64,000 nucleotides of DNA from an uncultured Clostridia bacterium (GTDB lineage: Bacteria; Bacillota; Clostridia; TANB77; UBA1234): the NCBI GenBank assembly GCA_934149405.1, contig CAKPEV010000004.1, forward strand, positions 116,317 to 180,316, written 5' to 3'. How positions within the stretch are numbered: the first letter of the stretch is position 1; the number at the start of each line of letters is the position of its first letter. Below the pieces are notes generated by a model. That model saw only the letters and a program-made list of their open reading frames with translations, did not search any database and was not told the origin of the DNA. Below, piece after piece: positions 1-7,642 of the stretch. The position numbers and the translations under genes are program-made.

Positions 1-1
1 A

Positions 2-613
2 GAATTCGCAAGTAGGTATCCTGGTAAGCGTGTAGACTATGCACGTGAAAAGACATGTGACTTCTTTGAGGTTTTAGGCAACCAATACTACGCAGAAGAT
101 CTTCACGAAGCACTCCCTGAACTCTTTCAACAACTAACAGCTCATAAGGATGCTTGCATCAAATGTATGTGCGATATTGCCGTGAAGCGCTCAAAACTTG
201 AAGAAAGAATTGAGACTATTAAGCGTGTCATGGCTGCTCTTTGTGTAGACAGCAATGAAAGTATCTCAAGCATTATGAACAATCAATACCCTAGCGAGCA
301 TATGTGGAAAAAGGACTTGCCAAAAGATATCCTCTCCTTGATTAGCAGCTTTGACAAGAGTAAAAACACGAATACCAGGAGAGCTATCGAGACTAAATTA
401 TCTTCACTTAGCACTTCGATAATCAAGAAATCCCCAACTTTCACTTTCGCTCTAGCATCGCAAAATGCTATTCCGGATACGCTTCAAGAGTTAACTGAAC
501 TGGAAATTACAGTTAAGGCAAACTTATCCAAACTTGAAAACGTAACTTGTAAGTTAAACATTGTAAGTTACTCTTTGCAAAAAATCATCGACGAGGCGAA
601 CAAAATCTTGTAA
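2..613 (+). CDS. Unknown protein, 5' end outside window
   Basis: The reading frame is open from base 2, so the gene begins upstream of the window; an internal ATG at 167 is not the true start. About 203 residues are visible. They are charged and look largely helical, with a central Thr/Ser-rich stretch and a C-terminal heptad-like segment. I recognise no domain. Codon choice (CTC, GAC, AAC, GCT, CGC, GAG) is GC-richer than in the surrounding AT-rich genes and resembles that of 742-1410, 32939-33163, 58046-58714 and 63402-63773. This suggests a different origin or selection. A hairpin terminator follows at 655-690. Coding status is fairly sure; function unknown. Confidence 0.7.
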   Translation, partial: EFASRYPGKRVDYAREKTCDFFEVLGNQYYAEDLHEALPELFQQLTAHKDACIKCMCDIAVKRSKLEERIETIKRVMAALCVDSNESISSIMNNQYPSEHMWKKDLPKDILSLISSFDKSKNTNTRRAIETKLSSLSTSIIKKSPTFTFALASQNAIPDTLQELTELEITVKANLSKLENVTCKLNIVSYSLQKIIDEANKIL

Positions 614-654
614 GCACAATATTAAATAATATTGTTGCATACACGTTATTGGGC

Positions 655-690
655 AATTGGTATTGAGTTTATTTAGCTCATACCAATTTT
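655..690 (+). terminator. Rho-independent-like hairpin after first gene
   Basis: AATTGGTATTGAG (655-667) pairs with CTCATACCAATT (677-688) with one bulged base, followed by a short T-rich run. It lies between the stop of the first gene and the start of the next and probably separates their transcripts. Confidence 0.55.
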
Positions 691-741
691 GCTTTGATAT
701 TACCGCTTTTAATTTATTCGATTATGGAGAAAAAGAAATTT

Positions 742-1410
742 ATGGACTTTGAAAAAGTACTTTCTAATTCCCGTCTTATTTCGCGAGAGTTAAGTTTATT
801 CTTGGAAGAATTTGAGAAAAGAAAGGAACTCTACGCAAAAGACATTGCAAGTGGGAAAAAATTCTCAGAAATGCTGGTTTCCTTTTGGAAATACAACGAT
901 TTCTACATTGACTCCGAGAAAATCCATTCTAGGCTTTGCACAATGAAAAATGCTCTTATCTCTGAGAAAAATAAGGCTCAGCAACGACTCCACGAATTGG
1001 AAGATGAAGCTGCATTTGCCGAAAAAAAGTGGAAAATATATGAAAAATTGCTTCGTCTCTCTAAGAGCTACAATTATTCATATGCCACTTTGCACTTCGA
1101 TATGTACAATGCATTCGATGCATCTTGGGAATTATATCTCGAACCCGAAACTTCCCAACTTTTTGACAGAATGGAAGCATTACGTTTAGATATTCCAAAG
1201 TCTTTCAAAAAAGATTTTGAGGAAGAGATTAACCGTGTGCTAAAAGAATCGCTCGGTGAATCTTATGAAAAAAAGTTCACCATACTTTCAAGGATAAACG
1301 ATGAGTATGCCAGGGTTTCGTCTATCATCCCTAAAATGACTGAATGTATTTCAATCATTGAGGAACAAATTGATGAGTTAAATGAATTAAGGAACAACTT
1401 AATAGTTTAA
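742..1410 (+). CDS. Unknown coiled-coil protein
   Basis: 222 residues. I chose the ATG at 742 over the ATG at 724 and the TTG at 694 because GGAGAA at 727-732 is then a correctly spaced ribosome binding site. The protein is rich in Glu, Lys and Leu, with long predicted coiled coils at about residues 55-105 and 185-222. It has no signal peptide or membrane segment, so it is probably cytosolic. No family is recognised. Codon use is GC-richer than in serS next door and matches the upstream partial gene. The two may form a transferred pair, though a terminator-like hairpin lies between them. Confidence 0.7.
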   Translation: MDFEKVLSNSRLISRELSLFLEEFEKRKELYAKDIASGKKFSEMLVSFWKYNDFYIDSEKIHSRLCTMKNALISEKNKAQQRLHELEDEAAFAEKKWKIYEKLLRLSKSYNYSYATLHFDMYNAFDASWELYLEPETSQLFDRMEALRLDIPKSFKKDFEEEINRVLKESLGESYEKKFTILSRINDEYARVSSIIPKMTECISIIEEQIDELNELRNNLIV

Positions 1411-1431
1411 GTTTAATTCGTCTCACAAAAG

Positions 1432-1470
1432 TATCAACTTTAGTTTTATACTAGAGTTGATATTTTTTAT
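1432..1470 (+). terminator. Rho-independent terminator
   Basis: TATCAACTTTAG (1432-1443) pairs with CTAGAGTTGATA (1451-1462) around a short loop, followed by a T-rich tail to 1470. It closes the unit ending at 1410 and isolates it from the serS leader. Confidence 0.8.
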
Positions 1471-1478
1471 ACTTAAAA

Positions 1479-1507
1479 TTGACTTTCACCTATTTTCGTT
1501 ATATAAT
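1479..1507 (+). promoter_or_regulatory. Sigma-A-type promoter of the serS leader
   Basis: TTGACT at 1479-1484, a 17-nt spacer, then TATAAT at 1502-1507. This places the transcription start near 1514, just before the T-box stem I. Confidence 0.8.
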
Positions 1508-1513
1508 TGCCTC

Positions 1514-1728
1514 ATAGTTTGGCGATGATAGAGACTAGTAATAATTTAGTATTTTTTAAGAGAGCTAATGGTTGGTGTGAATTAGTATAATACATTTTAT
1601 GAATCTACTCTTGAGCTTTTAGCGAAAGCTAAACCTGTCACATAGGTTAAAGTGTGCTTAAAAGAAGTAATTAAGGTGGTACCACGACTCTCCCTCGTCC
1701 TTTGGATTTGGGAGAGTCTTTATTTTTC
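1514..1728 (+). promoter_or_regulatory. T-box riboswitch, serine specific
   Basis: Leader RNA of serS. The conserved T-box core AAGGTGGTACCACG is at 1673-1686; its UGGU bulge pairs with the uncharged tRNA acceptor end. The terminator stem GACTCTCCC (1686-1694) pairs with GGGAGAGTC (1710-1718), followed by a U-rich run to 1727. The stem I region starts near 1521. A candidate specifier, UCU (Ser), lies at 1604-1606 in GAATCTACTC. Established T-box logic is that uncharged tRNA-Ser stabilises the antiterminator and turns on serS. The specifier assignment is an inference from position and from the downstream gene. Confidence 0.9.
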
Positions 1729-1742
1729 AAGGAGGTAAATTT

Positions 1743-3029
1743 ATGTTAGATATTAAGTTTGTAAGAGAAAATCCAGATTTAGTTAAAGAAAACATTAAGA
1801 AAAAATTTCAAGATGCTAAACTTCCACTTGTTGATGAAGTTTTAGAACTTGATAAGGTTTTAAGAGATGCTCGTGTTAAAGGTGATGAGCTTAGAGCTGA
1901 AAGAAATTCTAAGAGCCAAGAAGTTGGTAATCTTATGAGAGAGAAAAAAATCGATGAAGCAAATGTTATAAAAGCTAAAGTTTCTGAAATTAACAAAGAA
2001 CTAGAAGATATTGAAGCTAAAGAGGCTGATTTATCTGCAAAGATTAAAGAAAAAATGATGGTTATTCCAAATATAATTGATGCATCTGTTCCAATAGGAA
2101 AAGATGATAGCGAAAATGTTGAAAACGAAAAATTTGGCGAACCAGTTGTACCTAATTTTGAAGTTCCTTATCATGCTGACATAATGGCAAGATTAAATGG
2201 ACTTGATAAAGACAGTGCTGGTAGAACTAGTGGAAATGGTTTTTACTATTTAATTGGAGATGTTGCTAGACTTCATTCTGCAATGATTTCTTATGCAAGA
2301 GACTTTATGATTGATAAAGGATTTACTTATTGCATCCCACCTTTTATGATTAGAAGCGATGTTGTAAACGGAGTTATGAGCTTTGCAGAAATGGAAGCTA
2401 TGATGTACAAAATCGAGGGTGAAGATCTATTTTTAATTGGTACTAGCGAGCACTCTATGATTGGTAAATTTAAAGGACAAATCGTAAAAGAAGAAGAACT
2501 ACCACTTACACTTACCTCTTATTCTCCATGTTTTAGGAAAGAGGTTGGTTCTCACGGCATCGAAGAAAGAGGCGTTTATAGAGTTCATCAATTCGAAAAA
2601 CAAGAAATGGTTGTTCTTTGTAAGCCTGAAGATTCTATGGAATGGTACAATAAAATGTGGAGCTACACAGTTGAATTCTTTAGAAGCCTAGATGTACCAG
2701 TTAGAACCCTTGAATGCTGCAGTGGTGATTTAGCAGATTTAAAGGTTAAATCTTGTGATGTTGAAGCTTGGAGTCCAAGACAAAAGAAATATTTTGAAGT
2801 TGGAAGCTGTTCAACTCTTGGAGATGCTCAAGCAAGACGTCTTGGTATTAGAGCAAAAGGTAAAGATGGAAACTATTTAGTTCACACTCTTAACAATACT
2901 GTTCTTGCTACTCCTCGTGGTTTAATTGCATTTTTAGAGAACAACGTTAATGAAGATGGCAGTGTTAATATTCCAGTTGCTTTAAGACCTTATATGGGTG
3001 GTAAAGATAAAATATTACCTAAAAAATAA
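1743..3029 (+). CDS. serS: Seryl-tRNA synthetase
   Basis: Charges tRNA-Ser with serine in the cytosol. At 428 residues it has the usual length. The N-terminal antiparallel coiled-coil tRNA-binding arm covers about residues 1-105. The class II core has motif 2 near 262-275 (FRKEVGSHG) and motif 3 near 382-400 (NNTVLATPRGL). The motif 3 wording differs from the common bacterial form GLAVGRTLVAILEN but keeps the key arginine. The start at 1743 is preceded by AAGGAGG. Expression is controlled by the T-box directly upstream. Monocistronic, closed by the long hairpin at 3062-3106. Confidence 0.97.
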   Translation: MLDIKFVRENPDLVKENIKKKFQDAKLPLVDEVLELDKVLRDARVKGDELRAERNSKSQEVGNLMREKKIDEANVIKAKVSEINKELEDIEAKEADLSAKIKEKMMVIPNIIDASVPIGKDDSENVENEKFGEPVVPNFEVPYHADIMARLNGLDKDSAGRTSGNGFYYLIGDVARLHSAMISYARDFMIDKGFTYCIPPFMIRSDVVNGVMSFAEMEAMMYKIEGEDLFLIGTSEHSMIGKFKGQIVKEEELPLTLTSYSPCFRKEVGSHGIEERGVYRVHQFEKQEMVVLCKPEDSMEWYNKMWSYTVEFFRSLDVPVRTLECCSGDLADLKVKSCDVEAWSPRQKKYFEVGSCSTLGDAQARRLGIRAKGKDGNYLVHTLNNTVLATPRGLIAFLENNVNEDGSVNIPVALRPYMGGKDKILPKK

Positions 3030-3061
3030 TTTTTCAGCATATTACTCCTATGAACTAATTA

Positions 3062-3113
3062 GGCGTGCATTCAATATGTTAACATTTAACATATTGAATG
3101 CACGCCATTTTTA
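3062..3113. terminator. Strong bidirectional hairpin between serS and asd
   Basis: A perfect 21-bp stem, 3062-3082 against 3086-3106, with a 3-nt loop. A T run (3108-3112) follows on the plus strand. It lies between convergent serS and asd, only 4 nt past the asd stop, and probably terminates both. Confidence 0.9.
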
Positions 3114-4103
3114 CATTTTATTTATAAGCAGTTCTAATATTTGAACTGCGTTGCTAGCAGCTCCTTTTCTTATATTATCCGCTACTACCCACATATTTAT
3201 TCCAGATTCAACACTGTCATCTCTTCTAATTCTACCAACATACACTTCATCTTTTCCAGTTGTTGTAACTGCAAGTGGATAAACTTCTTTTGATATGTCA
3301 TCTTGAAGTACTATAGATGGGCTATTAGATAATAATGTTTTTAATTCTTCAATTTCAAAGTCTTTTTCAAACTCAACATTTATTGATTCTGAATGTGAAT
3401 TTAAAATAGGTACTCTAACTGTTGTTGCTGTTATTTTCATTTGAGGGTTATTCAAAATCTTTCTTGTTTCATTTATCATTTTCATCTCTTCTTTTGTGTA
3501 TCCATTCTCAGTAAAAGAATCTATCTGTGGTATACAATTATTTGCAATTGGATAAGGAAATTTTTCATTTTTCAATCCTTTTAACGTATTCTCTAAATCT
3601 TTTATTCCTTTGCTACCTGCACCGGACACTGCTTGATATGTAGAATAAACAATTCTTTTTATCTTATATTTATCATCTAGTGGTTTTAATGCAACTACTG
3701 CTTGAATTGTAGAACAGTTTGGATTTGCTATAATCCCTCTGTGCTTTTTTATATCTTCAGGATTTACTTCTGGTACTACAAGCGGTACATCTTCATCCAT
3801 TCTAAAATAGCTACTGTTATCTATTACAATAGTTCCTTTTTGTACTGCAAGTCTTGCATATTCTTTTGATATTTCGCTACCAGCTACAAATATTGCATAA
3901 TCTATTTTTTTATCAAAAGTATTTTGTGTCAATTCTTCCACTTCGTACTCTTTATTCATGAATCTTATTTTTTTACCTTGTGACCTCTTAGATGCTAATA
4001 ATTCATATTTAAAATCAGTAAGATTTTTCTCTTCTAACACTTGTAAAACAGTTTGACCTACCAATCCTGTAGCACCAACTATCGCTATTATTTTATTATC
4101 CAT
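3111..4103 (-). CDS. asd: Aspartate-semialdehyde dehydrogenase
   Basis: Reduces aspartyl phosphate to aspartate semialdehyde with NADPH, the second step toward lysine/DAP. 330 residues. The N-terminal Rossmann motif GATGLVGQT is at about 10-18. The catalytic Cys130 lies in NPNCSTIQ. Last gene of lysC-ddh-dapA-dapB-asd; its ATG lies one base past the dapB stop, indicating translational coupling. All recognisable family segments are intact. Confidence 0.96.
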   Translation of the reverse strand: MDNKIIAIVGATGLVGQTVLQVLEEKNLTDFKYELLASKRSQGKKIRFMNKEYEVEELTQNTFDKKIDYAIFVAGSEISKEYARLAVQKGTIVIDNSSYFRMDEDVPLVVPEVNPEDIKKHRGIIANPNCSTIQAVVALKPLDDKYKIKRIVYSTYQAVSGAGSKGIKDLENTLKGLKNEKFPYPIANNCIPQIDSFTENGYTKEEMKMINETRKILNNPQMKITATTVRVPILNSHSESINVEFEKDFEIEELKTLLSNSPSIVLQDDISKEVYPLAVTTTGKDEVYVGRIRRDDSVESGINMWVVADNIRKGAASNAVQILELLINKM

Positions 4104-4104
4104 A

Positions 4105-4860
4105 TTATTTTTCTTCCTTTAACAAATCTTTCATATCATAAAGTCCTGCTTTCTGATTTATTACATATTTAGTTGCTTTTAAAGCCCCTTTTGCAAATAT
4201 TTTTCTTGATGATACACTATGAGTTATTTCTAAAGTTTCATCTTCACTTAAAAATATCACACTATGCTTACCTACTTCTGTACCACCTCTTACTGAATGA
4301 ATACCTATTTCATCGCTACTACGTTCTTTTCGTTTTGAATGTCTTTCATAAACATACTCAAACTTATCTTCACGGGCACGATTTATTGAATCAGCTAACA
4401 TCAAAGCAGTTCCACTTGGGCTATCTATCTTGTTTCGATGGTGTGTTTCAACTATTTCAATATCAGCATCCTTGAGCTTAACTGCCAATTTTGACACAAT
4501 CTCACCCATAAGACTAATCTCATAAGACATATTATTTGACTTAAAAATCGGGATTACTTTTGCGCTTTCTTTTATAAGTTTAATTTCATTTTCCGTAAAA
4601 CCTGTAGTAGCTATCACTATTGGTATTAACTTTTGTTTTGCATATTCTAACACATCTAATGTTGCCTTTGGATTAGAAAAATCTATTATCACATCTGGTT
4701 GTTCTTTAATACTTTCTATATCATTATATATTGGAATTTCGTTATTAGATGATACTTTATCAAATCCTGCACATACAATAAATTCTTTATCTTTTTCTAT
4801 TTCCTTTAAAAGTTCTTGCCCCATTCTTCCAACTATACCACTAATTAAGATTTTTATCAT
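4105..4860 (-). CDS. dapB: 4-hydroxy-tetrahydrodipicolinate reductase
   Basis: Reduces the DapA product to tetrahydrodipicolinate using NAD(P)H. I take the ATG at 4860 (251 residues) rather than the upstream ATG at 4866, because AGGAG sits only 1 nt from the latter but 7 nt from the former. The N-terminal dinucleotide-binding segment GIVGRMG is followed by the catalytic THHRNKIDSPSGTA stretch (His-His near 140-141, Lys near 144). It lies between dapA and asd in the DAP operon. Confidence 0.96.
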   Translation of the reverse strand: MIKILISGIVGRMGQELLKEIEKDKEFIVCAGFDKVSSNNEIPIYNDIESIKEQPDVIIDFSNPKATLDVLEYAKQKLIPIVIATTGFTENEIKLIKESAKVIPIFKSNNMSYEISLMGEIVSKLAVKLKDADIEIVETHHRNKIDSPSGTALMLADSINRAREDKFEYVYERHSKRKERSSDEIGIHSVRGGTEVGKHSVIFLSEDETLEITHSVSSRKIFAKGALKATKYVINQKAGLYDMKDLLKEEK

Positions 4861-4872
4861 GGCCATTCTCCT

Positions 4873-5757
4873 TTATAATAATCCATAATTTTTTATCTCT
4901 TGTTTTAATTTTTCTTTTGCTTCTACACTCATCTCTATCAAGGGTAATCTTGGAATTCCAACATCATATCCCAGCATGTTGCATGCTGCTTTTATTGGTA
5001 TTGGATTTACTTCAGAAAACAAGCTTGCTGTTAGATTTAAAGTATTTAGTTGTAGCTTTATTGCATTTTTTATATTGCCATCTAAAAAGCTATACACCAT
5101 ATTGTGTACATCTTTGGGAATTATATTAGAAAGCACTGATATAACTCCACTTCCCCCCACTGAAAGTACTGGCAATATTTGATCGTCATTTCCCGAATAT
5201 ATTGCTAAGTTTTCCCTACATAAATTAGCTATTTCTGCCACTTGAGATATATTTCCACTTGCCTCTTTCACTGCAACTATATTTTCTATCTTTGAAAGTT
5301 CAAAACAAGTTTTTGGCAATATGTTGACTCCTGTTCTTGATGGCACATTATACATTATTATCGGAATTTTTACTTCATGTGCTATTGTTTTATAATGTTC
5401 AATTAATCCTTGTTGGGTTGTCTTATTATAATATGGTGTAACAATCAAAAGTGCGTCTACTCCCACGCTTTCTGCATATTTTGACATTTCTATAGCATTT
5501 TTCGTACAATTGCTTCCTGTTCCTGCAATTACAGGAATTCTTTTATTTACTACATCTACAACAAATTTAATTGTCTCCTTTTTTTCTTTTTCTGTCATTG
5601 TTGAAGATTCTCCCGTGGTTCCACAAACAATTATTGCATCTGTCCCTTCTCTAATTTGAAATTCCAACATTTTTTTAAATTCTTCAAAATTAACTCCATC
5701 AGTTGTAAACGGGGTTATTATCGCTGTACCACAGCCTTTAAAAACCTCTTTTTTCAA
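4873..5757 (-). CDS. dapA: 4-hydroxy-tetrahydrodipicolinate synthase
   Basis: Condenses pyruvate and aspartate semialdehyde, the first committed DAP/lysine step. 294-residue TIM barrel. Visible sites: Thr47-Thr48 in CGTTGE, Tyr136 in MYNVPSRTG, and Schiff-base Lys164 in VAVKEASGN. The start codon is TTG at 5757, supported by GGAGGAGG just upstream; no better ATG lies nearby. It follows ddh closely in the operon. Confidence 0.96.
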   Translation of the reverse strand: MKKEVFKGCGTAIITPFTTDGVNFEEFKKMLEFQIREGTDAIIVCGTTGESSTMTEKEKKETIKFVVDVVNKRIPVIAGTGSNCTKNAIEMSKYAESVGVDALLIVTPYYNKTTQQGLIEHYKTIAHEVKIPIIMYNVPSRTGVNILPKTCFELSKIENIVAVKEASGNISQVAEIANLCRENLAIYSGNDDQILPVLSVGGSGVISVLSNIIPKDVHNMVYSFLDGNIKNAIKLQLNTLNLTASLFSEVNPIPIKAACNMLGYDVGIPRLPLIEMSVEAKEKLKQEIKNYGLL

Positions 5758-5780
5758 GCTAATCCCTCCTCCTACCTAAC

Positions 5781-6764
5781 TTACAAAATTTCTTTTAATA
5801 ATTCTTCTCTTGATTTATTAGAAAGTAATACTGGTGGTATATCAAAAACTGTAATAGCTCCGTATTCTCCTTTTTTATTTAATCTGTAAACAGCTCTCGC
5901 ATATGCTATAAGTATGCTAGATGTGAACTCTGGGTTAGAATCTAATTTTAATGAATATTCTATTACTTGATTAGATTCATTATTTATCCCTGTTTTTCCA
6001 CTTCTTATAACAAATCCTCCGTGTGGCATTGCAGCATGCTTTTCTTTTAATTCTTTTTCAGATACAAAGTTTACCATTGTATCATAATCTGCAAAATAAT
6101 TCGGCATATTTATTATCTCGTCTTTTATTCTTTCTTTATTGGCACCTTCCTCTAAAACAACATAGCATTCTCTTTTATGTTTTTCTCTTGTTGTTAATTG
6201 GATATTTTGACCATTTCTTATTTTTTCTATTGCTTCATGTATTGGAATTGTATATTGTTTCGCATCTTTCACACCTTTTATTCGCCTTATTGCATCCGAA
6301 TGTCCTTGGCTAACTCCTTTTCCCCAAAAAGTATATGTTTCTCCTTTAGGCAAATAACACTCACCTAACAATCTATTTAACGAAAATACTCCTGGATCCC
6401 ATCCACATGAAATTAAGGCTATCTTTTTTGAAACTTGTGCACTCTCATTTACATTTTTAAAATGTTCTGGTATCTTTGCATGTGTATCGAAACTATCTAT
6501 TACATTAAACATAGATGCATACTTTGGTGTTTGATATGGCAAATCAGTTGCGGAACCTCCACACAAAATCATTACATCTATCTCTTCTTGCCAATTCTCT
6601 ACTTCTTCTACTGAAACGACTTTTGCTTTTGTCAATGTCTCTATATCTTCTGGTTTTCTTCTTGTGAATATTGCTTTAAGTTCCATATCACTATTATTTA
6701 AAATAGCAAGCTCTACACCTTTTCCTAGATTTCCATATCCAATTATTCCTATTCTAATACTCAT
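5781..6764 (-). CDS. ddh: meso-Diaminopimelate D-dehydrogenase
   Basis: Converts tetrahydrodipicolinate directly to meso-DAP with NADPH and ammonia, bypassing the acylated intermediates. 327 residues. Rossmann motif GYGNLGKG is at about 9-16. The diagnostic SCGWDPG is at 119-125, followed by the conserved SQGHSDA region. Its ATG overlaps the lysC stop (ATGA at 6761-6764), so translation depends on ribosomes finishing lysC. That is notable because lysC needs two frame changes to reach this stop. With lysC, dapA, dapB and asd it completes aspartate to meso-DAP. Confidence 0.95.
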   Translation of the reverse strand: MSIRIGIIGYGNLGKGVELAILNNSDMELKAIFTRRKPEDIETLTKAKVVSVEEVENWQEEIDVMILCGGSATDLPYQTPKYASMFNVIDSFDTHAKIPEHFKNVNESAQVSKKIALISCGWDPGVFSLNRLLGECYLPKGETYTFWGKGVSQGHSDAIRRIKGVKDAKQYTIPIHEAIEKIRNGQNIQLTTREKHKRECYVVLEEGANKERIKDEIINMPNYFADYDTMVNFVSEKELKEKHAAMPHGGFVIRSGKTGINNESNQVIEYSLKLDSNPEFTSSILIAYARAVYRLNKKGEYGAITVFDIPPVLLSNKSREELLKEIL

Positions 6765-7509
6765 ACACTCTTTCCCTCCTCACATATTATTGTTCCTTTA
6801 CTATTAAAATCAAAAGTGGATTTAACTACTATTTTTATATTTTTTTTCTTTGCCATCTCCACGCATTTATACTGTAACACTTCAGCTCCGCTTTTCGCCA
6901 TTTCTATCATCTTATCATATGATAGCATCTCATATTTTATAGCATTCTTGTTTTGGTTTGGATCTTCAGAATATACTCCATCCACATCCTTGTATACTTC
7001 ACATTCATGCAATCCTAGTGCTTCAGCTACAGCTATTGCAGTGATATCAGAGCCTCCGTCTTCCAAGTGTTGTTATATTATTTTCACTAGTAATTCCTTG
7101 AAACCCAGCAATTACCACAATCTTTCCTTGTTTTAATTCTTTTTGCATTCTTGTAGTTTTTACTTTAATAATATTAGCCTCACCATAATTTGAATCAGTT
7201 AGAATTGGAACTTGCCATCCTAAAAGAGAAATCGCATCATGTCCCAAAAATTTTAAGCACATTGCAAGTTTTGTTGCTGTTATTTGTTCTCCAACTGCCA
7301 ACAAAACATCTTGCTCTCTCAAATCTCCTTTGTAGGAGATGTCTTCTTTTTCTTTTAACAATTCGTCTGTCATATCTCCTTGAGCTGAAACAACTGCAAC
7401 TACTGAGTTGCCTTTTTCCTTTGCTCCGTATTATGTGTTTACAAACATTAAATAACTTTTGATTATCTGCCACAGAACTGCCACCATATTTTTGAACTAC
7501 TACTTTCAT
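6761..7509 (-). CDS. lysC: Aspartokinase, catalytic domain only, two +1 shifts
   Basis: Phosphorylates aspartate, the entry step to DAP and lysine. The frame is open in three pieces. Skipping one C at 7428 and one at 7058 joins them into 248 residues with the full amino acid kinase fold: KYGGSS at 7-12, SAQGDMTD, a nucleotide region containing GRGGSD, and VYSEDPNQN. Both skips occur at an in-frame CGG followed by A, and each yields Gly. The protein stops where regulatory ACT domains normally begin, so lysine feedback inhibition is probably absent or supplied in trans. Start ATG at 7509 with AGAGG upstream. First gene of the DAP operon. Either programmed or constitutive frameshifting, or sequence error; simple decay is less likely because everything else is intact. 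Confidence 0.85.
7055..7058 (-). other. +1 frameshift site CGGA inside lysC (distal)
   Basis: On the minus strand the zero frame reads AGA CGG AGG and then hits a stop two codons later. Dropping the C at 7058 reads AGA GGA GGC, restoring LGRGGSD, a near-invariant aspartokinase motif, and an open frame to 6761. Confidence 0.85.
7425..7428 (-). other. +1 frameshift site CGGA inside lysC (proximal)
   Basis: Zero frame reads ATA ATA CGG AGC (codon 28 is CGG). Dropping the C at 7428 reads ATA ATA GGA GCA and continues as GAKEKGNSVVAVVSAQGD, the expected aspartokinase sequence. Dropping a G instead would also restore frame, giving Arg rather than Gly. Confidence 0.82.
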
Positions 7510-7600
7510 ATTTATGACCTCTTGATAAAAATTTTCATGACATTTAAATTTAAATATTCATTTAAAAAATATACAAATTATATATCTACATATATAACCC

Positions 7601-7634
7601 AGCAAAGACAAACTGATTTCAGTCTGTCTTTGCT
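7601..7634. terminator. Hairpin between ftsH and lysC
   Basis: AGCAAAGACAAACT (7601-7614) pairs with AGTCTGTCTTTGCT (7621-7634), 14 bp with one G-U. It sits just past the ftsH stop on the minus strand. The T run is better on the plus side, so efficiency for ftsH is uncertain. Confidence 0.6.
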
Positions 7635-7642
7635 CATTGTTT

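Noticed and set aside
167..613. Complete gene starting at ATG 167
   Set aside because: The frame is open to the window edge with the same codon style, so the start is upstream of the window.
6761..7509. lysC as an ordinary pseudogene
   Set aside because: All catalytic motifs survive in three frames, both breaks are the same CGG-A type, and the downstream coupled genes are intact. Decay would not give this pattern, although sequence error remains possible.
7510..7642. Lysine riboswitch upstream of lysC
   Set aside because: The gap is too short and is partly occupied by the ftsH hairpin; no riboswitch core was seen.
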